A DNA stretch of 55,758 nucleotides from Bacteroidales bacterium Phil6 (GTDB lineage: Bacteria; Bacteroidota; Bacteroidia; Bacteroidales; F082), in the NCBI GenBank assembly GCA_002633315.1, contig NWBN01000026.1, positions 3,786-59,543 on the forward strand, read 5' to 3'. Position 1 is the stretch's first letter, and each line of letters starts with the position of its first letter. The notes under the pieces are model-generated. The model searched no databases. It was given only the letters and a program-made list of their open reading frames with translations, and was not told the DNA's origin. Positions 33,656 through 40,342 of this stretch are shown piece after piece. The translations under genes were made by a program, and so were the position numbers.

Positions 33656-34459
33656 TTACGAGTCAGAAAAATAATCAGATATTGGAGTATAAACTGATAG
33701 GTATTCTAATGGTGTATATCCTGTAAACAGTTTAAAATCTCTTATCATGTGTGATTGGTCGGAAAAACCACAACTATAAGCCACTTGCGCAAAATTATAT
33801 TGAGGATTTTGCTGTAACAAGAATAAAGACCGTTGCACTCTTATAATCCGTAGAAATTTTTTTGGTGAAGTTCCAATATATTCCGTAAAAACCCGTGTGA
33901 ATTGTTTTGTGCTTAGGCACGCAGTATTCGCCAATTTGCAAACATCAAGGTATGGGTTAAGGTTAATGTTTTGGATTACAGTAGAAAGTCTATCTATATT
34001 ATAGTCTGAACATACAGCTAAACGATGCAATAGGAATTGTTCTATCAAATTTATACAATGAATGTTGTTTTCTGTATCAGCTATTTTGTGGGTAAGTTCG
34101 GTTAATTCCCTATCTTCGACATCCTCTATCGCTATATTTTCTCCTTGGAAAAGGGATAATGGTTGCCGAAAAAATATCTTTGCCGCATATGGTTGAAACA
34201 CAACAACAAGCATTTCTATATCTCCATTTGCACAAATATCAGTATATCCATTTTCTTGTCCGCAAATGAAATTTTGTGGTTGCATTTTATGGTAAGTTTG
34301 CGAGAATAATTGTTTCTTCTTGTGAAAGAATATTTGTATGCAACCTAATGGGAATGTACGTTCGGTCGTAGCATTTATCATATCACTTTCTAATATCCAA
34401 TAATGCCGAATGTAGCTACGTAATATCGGTGATGGCTGTATTATTTTGAATGACTGCAT
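33656..34459 (-). CDS. AraC-family regulator 2
   Basis: 267 residues, paralogue of the regulator at 32271. Sensor part with FPLGCIQIFFHKKKQLF and DIEMLVVVFQPYAAKIFF (shared with the paralogue), and a C-terminal double HTH (KLANTACLSTKQFTRVFTEY and FAQVAYSCGFSDQSHMIRDF). Its own promoter holds the 18-bp operator, so autoregulation is likely. Confidence 0.9.
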   Translation of the reverse strand: MQSFKIIQPSPILRSYIRHYWILESDMINATTERTFPLGCIQIFFHKKKQLFSQTYHKMQPQNFICGQENGYTDICANGDIEMLVVVFQPYAAKIFFRQPLSLFQGENIAIEDVEDRELTELTHKIADTENNIHCINLIEQFLLHRLAVCSDYNIDRLSTVIQNINLNPYLDVCKLANTACLSTKQFTRVFTEYIGTSPKKFLRIIRVQRSLFLLQQNPQYNFAQVAYSCGFSDQSHMIRDFKLFTGYTPLEYLSVYTPISDYFSDS

Positions 34460-34483
34460 TTTATAAATATATTAGTGAATGAG

Positions 34484-34530
34484 CAAAAATACAGGAAGTG
34501 TTTTACATCGAATAGAATAAAAGGGACATT
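34484..34530 (-). promoter_or_regulatory. araC 2 promoter with AraC-type operator
   Basis: -7 box TATTTTTG at 34491-34484. Operator TAGAATAAAAGGGACATT at 34513-34530, identical over 18 bases to the cat operator and 22 bases from the -7 box. Confidence 0.65.
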
Positions 34531-34532
34531 TT

Positions 34533-34579
34533 AGTGCAAGGTGCAAGTATATATCTATATATAGCTTGCACCTTGCACT
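34533..34579. repeat. 47-bp near-perfect palindrome
   Basis: Perfect 15-bp arms AGTGCAAGGTGCAAG (34533-34547) and CTTGCACCTTGCACT (34565-34579) enclose a nearly self-complementary TATATA core. Each arm contains a TGCAAG direct repeat. It begins 2 bases from the araC 2 operator. It could be an operator, a terminator or an element end. The rest of 34580-34767 has no gene; a plus-strand TATCTTTG at 34630-34637 could start a short RNA. Confidence 0.7.
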
Positions 34580-34767
34580 AAGCATAGAAGATTTATTTTC
34601 AACGATTTGCACAGTTCAAAATAAAGTCGTATCTTTGAACCGAAGTTTTAGGCAGACAACAAAAAGCCAAGAACAGACAAAATTCAGTCTTTTTTGCAAC
34701 CTAAGTTGTACCCCCTAAGGCATTGACATTTTGAAAACGAATTGAATTTCAAGGATATTGGAGAGCA

Positions 34768-34845
34768 GGTTCATAATCCTTTCTCTCCGCAATAAAAGTG
34801 TAAATCAAGTAGTTACGAGATTTGCACTTTTTTTGTGCAAAATGT
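34768..34845 (+). repeat. tRNA-tail-like direct repeat, left copy (possible att site)
   Basis: It begins GGTTCATAATCC and includes TTTCTCTCCGC, which resembles the 3' end of a Bacteroidota Ser/Leu tRNA and the att cores used by NBU-type integrases. It continues with TAAATCAAGTAGTTACGAGA and the hairpin TTGCAC-T7-GTGCAA. The right copy is at 39073-39149, about 85% identical and in the same orientation. From here to 34938 there is no other feature. Confidence 0.6.
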
Positions 34846-34938
34846 AAAGTCGGGTGTTTTTATTATTCCCCAAAATTCCTAAAATTAGCCTCAGCGTCGT
34901 CTAGCGGGCGCATGGTAATAAAACTAGCGTTGAATCCA

Positions 34939-35463
34939 TCATATGATTAACTCCATTTCTATGCAATTCCAAATCTCACCGAGGCAAGTGTAGCTTTCTG
35001 TCTTTTCTCTTTGAACTTGCTTGAGCCCCACAGCTTCATAACAATGTATTGCAGATGGATTATTTTCAAATACACCAAGCGATACTTTAGTTGCCTCTAA
35101 TTCTTTGTGAGCATAATCAATAGCCATGCCGACAAGCTTTTTACCCAGACCGAGTCCTCGCTTTGCATCATCAACTATTACGAATCCAAGTCGCCATTCT
35201 GAATTTCCGGGGGTTAGCTTTCTGAGTGTTATATAACCAATGACTTCCGCAGCATCGACCATGGTAAGAGCGATTGATGAATGTCCGTCTATGTATTTAT
35301 CATGATGTGAGTTAATATCATCTGCCGTAACAGGGTAACGCGAATACCTGTCGGCACACCATTGACGCATTTGATATTCGCTTTTCAGCCATCTGGCAAT
35401 AATATTTGCATCAGCCGGATGGAATTCTCTCAATCGCAAAAGAATCTCGTTGCTCATATTCAT
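34939..35463 (-). CDS. GNAT-family N-acetyltransferase
   Basis: 174 residues with the GNAT fold: LRLREFHPADANIIARWL at the start, the acetyl-CoA motif A region VIVDDAKRGLGLGKKLVGMA near 95-115, and the C-terminal FENNPSAIHCYEAVGLKQVQ. Related proteins include aminoglycoside 6'- and ribosomal-protein acetyltransferases; the substrate is unknown. It lies alone behind a long structured leader. Confidence 0.85.
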   Translation of the reverse strand: MNMSNEILLRLREFHPADANIIARWLKSEYQMRQWCADRYSRYPVTADDINSHHDKYIDGHSSIALTMVDAAEVIGYITLRKLTPGNSEWRLGFVIVDDAKRGLGLGKKLVGMAIDYAHKELEATKVSLGVFENNPSAIHCYEAVGLKQVQREKTESYTCLGEIWNCIEMELII

Positions 35464-35723
35464 TATTTGTTTCGCTCCTCAGCCCAACAGAGCAGATTAT
35501 TAAATGCAGAAGCGTGGACTACAACGTCACGCCTTAGTTTGTAGGTCGTAGGAAACCTTTGATACAAATGTTACAATAATAGCCCTCGCTATATGCGTGA
35601 GAATCACTATGCTATTCTTGCATCGGTGTCTGAATTTCCTACGTTCACAAACTACAAGATGAGCATAACGCTTCTTTTTTCTTATGTCTTAGGAAGAGTT
35701 GCCTCTATCCAAATGCAAAATTA
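35464..35723 (-). promoter_or_regulatory. promoter and structured leader of the GNAT gene
   Basis: -7 box TAATTTTG at 35723-35716. The ~250-nt leader is dominated by an inverted repeat: AGAAGCGT (35508-35515) with ACGCTTCT (35668-35675), and 35536-35555 with 35635-35653 (TTTCCTACGTTCACAAACT), leaving a ~80-base centre. Tiny frames MLIL and MQE occur in it. No T-run follows in the gene's direction, but six T's follow on the plus strand. Confidence 0.5.
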
Positions 35724-35761
35724 GTTATTTTATTGGTGTTTTGGCATTATATAGAACGGAT

Positions 35762-37018
35762 TTATAATTTGAATCCTCTACTTTTTCTTGGCTCTTCTGT
35801 CGGTCTTCGTAAACTTTGCCGTAATTTATCAAACTGCTCTTTGAACCATTCTCCCATCGGTATCCTGTTTATAGTCAGTATAAGTTTACCGCAATCCATC
35901 GGATGTTTCTCAACCCTAAAAATATCATTCTTGATGTTAAATTTCCACCTGTGTTCTTCGGAATAAATTTTGCCACTACATTGTATGGCTTCTTTCTTTG
36001 TCAAGAGGCTTTCTATCATATCTTTGGTAAATCCGATAACAGCGCATAATTTTTCCATTCTCAACATTTCTTTGAACATTGGAACCCATCTGTGTGCCTT
36101 TTCAAGCAAGGTGTTCAGCCGGGAAATTTCCATATCTTTGGCTTCAAGCTCTTGATTGTGTATTCCTTGAAGATTACGTATTTATTTGCCGTGCTGTTCC
36201 TGCATTTGTTGCATTTTGGCTATTAGTTCATCGATACCCTTGTTGCACTTGATAACTTCTTGATGCAATTTATCATTGGCTTGGCCAGTTCTTTCAGTTT
36301 TCCACTGCCGAAAAGAGAACCAACATCACACCCTATGGCTGTGGCTACATTAGTGGCTGTTTTCTTTAGCTTGTCAGTGCGTATTTCTTATTTTACCTGT
36401 TACAATTCCTATTCAACAAGCTCTATCTGTTCTTCTTTGTGCCGTTTTGCAGCATTCTTGCGCTGTAGTTCGGTTTTCTGTTTCTCAATGATGAAATCGT
36501 TTCGCTCCAGATGTTCCTTGCCGTAATAGCCTTTGATTGTCCACGCTACATTAGGAGAATGTCGGATGTCAGACTTTGCATTTCGGTCATATCCACGTCA
36601 TTGAACTTTCGGCTCTTGCCCGTATCGTGGTTCATCCAGTCGAAAACGATATGTGGATGGTAATTCGGCTTGAACCACTTTTCACCGACTTGGAAACTCT
36701 CCTATCTCTTGCTTCGGGCTGTCCACTAAGCCAGTGTCCCTATTCCTTATGCAGAAAGATTTGCAGCGGTGTGATACCCCAACGTCTTTGATACTCTTCA
36801 CCGAATTTACACACATCTTCCAGTGTGGTGTCCAGTCGTATGAGCAACACACCCTCACGGATTGGCGAGCATCCAGAAACTTTTATAATCTTTCTATTCT
36901 TTCCCTTGCGCTCACGCTCCTTTTCCTGCATCGCTCGTCCGGTCTTTTCCTTGACCATCCGTTTGACATAGTCATAGTGTGCCTGCAGGTCATGGTTGCT
37001 GAAACTCGGATTTATCAA
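35762..37018 (-). pseudogene. decayed relaxase/mobilization gene
   Basis: Fragments in different frames add up to one mobilization protein. The N-terminal piece (37018-36740) has SPIREGVLLIRLDTTLEDVC and WGITPLQIFLHKE. A stop then interrupts GHWL. Next come YHPHIVFDWMNHDTG and FNDVDMTEMQSL in shifted frames, and a C-terminal 123-codon piece at 36133-35762 ending RPTEEPRKSRGFKL. Multiple stops and frameshifts make it non-functional. It is a relic of a mobilizable element distinct from the mobB-type relaxase of the main ICE. Confidence 0.7.
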
Positions 37019-37019
37019 C

Positions 37020-37209
37020 AGCTATGAAAGTGTCAGGTTTGTAGCCATAAACGATCATACGGCGGTTATAACGGGAGAATACAACTTTGAACAGGTAAAG
37101 GTATGGTTAGAGAAATATGTACACATAAAGAGCCTTAAAATCAGTTGATACAAAGGCAGCAGAAATGCCGCCGCTACTTTCTTTCATGAGTGCCGGAAAA
37201 TAAAGTAGC
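37020..37209 (+). pseudogene. truncated second copy of the 160-aa ICE gene plus its hairpin
   Basis: From AGCTATGAAAGTGTCAGG on, the sequence follows 1557-1685 at about 90% identity, covering the last ~43 codons (stop at 37145-37147), then the downstream hairpin GCTACTTT (37173-37180) with AAAGTAGC (37202-37209). The 5' part of the gene is replaced by the relaxase relic. Confidence 0.8.
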
Positions 37210-37223
37210 AAAGAAACCTTGCT

Positions 37224-38096
37224 TTATATAAGTTTTCCATTCCTGATTTTATATTCTATATTGTTTTTATAGAACTTTTGGTTATTTAATCTAATTCCTG
37301 ATTTTTTTATTTCTTCAAGGACTTTTTTTCTCTCTGCTTCCATTTTCGTAATCTCATTTTGAGACAGTAATTCGTATTTATATGAATATTTTGAGAATTT
37401 ATACTTACTTAAACGTATATATAATTGGAGAAAATCATAAAAATCTTTATCACAAGAATTGATGTCATATTCATAATCTTCTAAAAAAACATCCTTAAAA
37501 GAATTGCAAGTGGAAAGAAATTTGCAGGATTTTATTTCAGATATTATTTCCAATAAATTAGGAGTTATATTTGAAGCAGAAGGCAATTTTATCATCTCAG
37601 CTATATATTTTTTTATATATATTCCTGCTTCATATAAATCTGCGTGAAACTCAAATACACCTTTAGTCCTATCTTTATTGGGTATTTTATTGACAAAAGT
37701 GATAGACTTGTAATATAGTTTTTTATATTGTGGCTTGTATTTTACAATATCTTTTAAATCGCCCAATACAATATCTTTATCTTCTTTTGTTATATTTGCA
37801 ATTAGTTTTATTTCTGCGACAATTTCACTCATGTGAAGGTATATGTTAACAAGCTGATTTTTCCAAATGTTGAAAGCTTTTTTCGCAGCTATTTTTTTTG
37901 GAATATATTCTATAAATATGTAAAAAATTAATCCGGCAATATAGCTATATGACAAGTTTAGTAAGACTTGATTTATTCTTTCGTAATTTGTAGATGAACC
38001 AATAGTCCAGAACCATCCAAGTCCAACACAAAATAGTATATATAACGATATTCCTGTTATAGCCAATAATATAAAAATAGAAAATTTATTCATCAT
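37224..38096 (-). CDS. membrane-anchored protein of unknown function (cargo)
   Basis: 290 residues, very A/T-rich. Two membrane segments at the N-terminus (about 5-31 and 46-64) are followed by a ~220-residue cytoplasmic helical domain rich in Lys. No known domain recognised. It occupies exactly the place that the ABC-ATPase gene has in the main ICE, between the 160-aa gene and traQ. A candidate -7 box TACTTTTG lies at 38151-38144. A two-segment anchor with a cytoplasmic domain occurs in some phage-defence effectors, but nothing here proves that. Confidence 0.65.
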   Translation of the reverse strand: MMNKFSIFILLAITGISLYILFCVGLGWFWTIGSSTNYERINQVLLNLSYSYIAGLIFYIFIEYIPKKIAAKKAFNIWKNQLVNIYLHMSEIVAEIKLIANITKEDKDIVLGDLKDIVKYKPQYKKLYYKSITFVNKIPNKDRTKGVFEFHADLYEAGIYIKKYIAEMIKLPSASNITPNLLEIISEIKSCKFLSTCNSFKDVFLEDYEYDINSCDKDFYDFLQLYIRLSKYKFSKYSYKYELLSQNEITKMEAERKKVLEEIKKSGIRLNNQKFYKNNIEYKIRNGKLI

Positions 38097-38216
38097 TTAA
38101 GTATTAAGTGTAATGTTTACAGTAATTCAAATTATCATAATCACAAAAGTATTAAAAAAAGTTAGCACCTACAAAAATATTGTATGCTAATTAACACATT
38201 CATTCAAAAAAGCATA

Positions 38217-38654
38217 TTATTCTTTGCTACTGTCATTGTTAAACGAGAACGAAACCTGCTGCATCTGCCCGAAGCTGTCGATGATATAGATGTCAATCGT
38301 CTGCTGATCGGTCGATGCCGATGTGTAGTAGAGCCGGAATGTTTCTTTCTCCAGCGGGTACAGGTCATTGGGCAGGAACACCGTACCGTTATCCATTTCC
38401 AGCTTTCCTTTGCCGTCAGGCTGGAAATAGCGTATCTGGTAAGTCGTAGGCTGGTAGTCGCCGCCACGCACCAGTTGGCAGCGTATTTCGGCTGTTTCAC
38501 CCACTTTCAGTTTCTTGGGTACGGGCAGCGTTTCCACCGTGAACGGGTAAGCCTGCTGAATGTCCAAGCTGTCATTACAGGCGGTTACAAGCACGAGGGC
38601 GGCCACGATGTAGCAGCCCACGATGATTTTATACATTACATTCTTCATATACAT
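38217..38654 (-). CDS. traQ: second copy of traQ (DUF3872 lipoprotein)
   Basis: 145 residues, almost identical to the protein at 3661-4101, with the same lipoprotein signal. Only a few substitutions and a different C-terminal tail (NNDSSKE) separate them. The frame is intact, but it is cut off from a tra operon and preceded by a fused, promoterless fragment, so it is probably not expressed. Confidence 0.85.
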   Translation of the reverse strand: MYMKNVMYKIIVGCYIVAALVLVTACNDSLDIQQAYPFTVETLPVPKKLKVGETAEIRCQLVRGGDYQPTTYQIRYFQPDGKGKLEMDNGTVFLPNDLYPLEKETFRLYYTSASTDQQTIDIYIIDSFGQMQQVSFSFNNDSSKE

Positions 38655-38667
38655 TATTATATAGCGG

Positions 38668-39063
38668 TCAGTTGATAATGAATTTCAGTCCCATGCCTAC
38701 CTGCGTGTGGAACTTGCCGATGTCCGAGCCGAACAGCATACGTTCCCTCGCATTGACGAGCAACACCACCCGGTCGGTCAGGTAGGTTTCCAGTTCCAGC
38801 GTGAGCGCACCGCCGTAGATGAAACAGTCCTTGTCCAGCAGCTTGTCGTCCGGGATGGTGAACTTCGGCAGGGCGTACACCGTCCGGACTGTGCTTTTCC
38901 CGGCAATCTCTATCACCTCGTTGTAGCTGCCTACCGCATCCGGTACCGTTTCCTGAATAGCTGTGCGTTTTGGCACTTTCTTATCGACAATCTTAAACTT
39001 GATGAAGTCCGTGTCGAAAGGCATGTTGGAACTGTTCTTCGTTTGCGTATGCACGTAAAACAT
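38668..39063 (-). pseudogene. in-frame fusion of traN and traO fragments
   Basis: The 131 residues start inside TraN (FYVHTQTKNSSNMPFDTDF), run to PDDKLL and then continue as the TraO C-terminus (LDKDCFIYGGALTLE to GMGLKFIIN). Compared with 4115-5060 a 522-bp segment (equivalent to 4290-4811) is missing, with CAGCAGC at both break points. The 5' part of traN is lost where the tRNA-tail-like repeat begins at 39073. Confidence 0.85.
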
Positions 39064-39072
39064 CCCGTTATA

Positions 39073-39149
39073 GGTTCGAATCCCTTTCTCTATGCAATAA
39101 GGCTGTAAATCAAGTAGTTATGAGATTTACACTTTTTTTGTGCAAAAAA
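39073..39149 (+). repeat. tRNA-tail-like direct repeat, right copy (possible att site)
   Basis: Starts GGTTCGAATCCCTTTCTCT, a good match to a tRNA T-loop and 3' acceptor strand, and continues as in the left copy with TGTAAATCAAGTAGTTATGA and an A/T hairpin ending GTGCAAAA. traN homology stops exactly at its first bases. Confidence 0.65.
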
Positions 39150-39206
39150 ATCAAGGTTAGGTGTATTTTGTGTGTAAAAATAGAACATAAATCCCACAGA
39201 TTATTG

Positions 39207-39214
39207 TATCTTTG
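39207..39214 (+). promoter_or_regulatory. -7 box of the restriction-modification operon
   Basis: TATCTTTG, 28 bases before the ATG at 39242, preceded by an A/T-rich stretch. Confidence 0.55.
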
Positions 39215-39241
39215 TACACGTCAATTTTGATGGAGAATAAA

Positions 39242-40342
39242 ATGACCTACTTTGAATCAATAAAAAAAATAGCAGCCAATATACCTTCTGAGTTAGTTGA
39301 TTTTTCAAAAGAAAGGACGCCCGCTAATGTTCCAACTCAGGCTTCATCTAATTTTATTACCAATAAAGAACAGGGAGATTGGGCGGAAAATCTCATTATG
39401 CGTGCCATAAACGATGCCTCTCATAATTATGTAACTGTTCATTATGGTAAGAATGACGATTTAGTTGCAGGTGATGAAGGGTTTGACGTATTTTATCAGG
39501 AATTTCAAAATGAATTGGATACAATAGGGAAACGTCCGGATTTACTGATATTTAAGAAATCTGATTTTAGGACTGATTTAGGGCTTGATATTAGTAAAAT
39601 GCCCCATTGTGAGATTGATGATTATGTCAAGAAAGCTGTTGCTGGCATTGAAGTAAGGTCAAGTGCTTTTCTTATTGACAAATATGAGAAATCTATGTCT
39701 AAAAGAACAGAGCAAAATATAGCACATGCAATGGATTTGAAGAACGAAATTTTATCATCTTATAGTAGTTTGCTTAATCACCCTTTGCGCTTGAAATATA
39801 TTGATGTTCTTAATGCAATAACCCCTGAAACTATTTATTTTTTAGACTTTAAAGTACCTGGCTGGCACTCTACAAGAGCATTTGAGGAAGTGAACAGTAA
39901 ATTCAAAGATTTAAAAGATTGTATTAGGAAAATTCAGAAAAGAGATTATCTGTCAATTACACCGAAAGTAGAAGATATTAAAGTTGTGTATAAATGGATT
40001 GAAACATATAATGTCCCTCATTATTATTTTCAAGTGTTTTTTGATAAAGTATATGGTATATCTTTTGAACAAATATTGAATATTATTTCTGATAGTAACA
40101 ATGAGGGAAGTATTTTCTCAATAGAGCAAGATACAAAAAATCAAAACAAGACTACCATTAAGATTCGTTCCAATGTAGGATGCGAAATAGCGTATAGAGT
40201 TGATGAACCTTGTCATAGCAGTGTAAGAAAAGAGATGGAGCGAGGAAGATTGCTTTTTTATGTATCATTTCATGGTGGTACTGCATATCTGGATTTGGAG
40301 AATTTGAAATCAATACTGAATATTAAAAACGAAGAATTTTAA
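39242..40342 (+). CDS. type II restriction endonuclease, AccI-like
   Basis: 366 residues from [24 protein letters not shown] six bases upstream decides this start over ATG 39230. Family-like features are [20 protein letters not shown] near 40 and a PD-(D/E)xK-type core, [11 protein letters not shown] with [11 protein letters not shown]. AccI-type enzymes cut GTMKAC. I recognise the family by pattern only, so the recognition site is not certain. Low GC. The stop codon shares a base with the methyltransferase ATG. Confidence 0.72.
   Translation: MTYFESIKKIAANIPSELVDFSKERTPANVPTQASSNFITNKEQGDWAENLIMRAINDASHNYVTVHYGKNDDLVAGDEGFDVFYQEFQNELDTIGKRPDLLIFKKSDFRTDLGLDISKMPHCEIDDYVKKAVAGIEVRSSAFLIDKYEKSMSKRTEQNIAHAMDLKNEILSSYSSLLNHPLRLKYIDVLNAITPETIYFLDFKVPGWHSTRAFEEVNSKFKDLKDCIRKIQKRDYLSITPKVEDIKVVYKWIETYNVPHYYFQVFFDKVYGISFEQILNIISDSNNEGSIFSIEQDTKNQNKTTIKIRSNVGCEIAYRVDEPCHSSVRKEMERGRLLFYVSFHGGTAYLDLENLKSILNIKNEEF

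Larger units (their letters stand above)
1..34767. mobile_element. CTnDOT-family integrative conjugative element (partial)
   Basis: A full mating-pore operon (traA to traQ without traP), mobABC, a topoisomerase III, HTH/primase genes and rteC occur in the modular order known from Bacteroides conjugative transposons. The left end lies outside the window. The right limit is placed at the repeat with tRNA-tail-like sequence at 34768 and is an inference. No integrase, rteA or rteB was found here, so an integrase must lie left of base 1 or be lost. Cargo genes at 1.8-3.6 kb and 19.3-21.0 kb are visibly richer in A/T than the transfer backbone, which suggests later acquisition. Confidence 0.85.
35762..39074. 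mobile_element. remnant of a second, related ICE
   Basis: Combines the relaxase relic, the tail of the 160-aa gene, a cargo gene, traQ and a traN/traO fusion. The order and orientation match 1557-5043 of the main ICE. Copies are 90-98% identical by eye, so divergence or recombination was recent. Confidence 0.75.

Noticed and set aside
35470..35690. Possible integron attC site in the GNAT leader (RYYYAAC-like GCCCAAC and a long imperfect inverted repeat)
   Set aside because: No matching GTTRRRY partner at the other end and no integron integrase; the arms are better explained as a leader structure.
36260..37027. Plus-strand reading frames across the relaxase relic
   Set aside because: They are antisense to recognisable relaxase fragments and have no family-like sequence of their own.
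39073..39100. A tRNA gene
   Set aside because: Only the T-loop/acceptor-like 3' part is present; no anticodon or D-arm upstream, where traN sequence lies.
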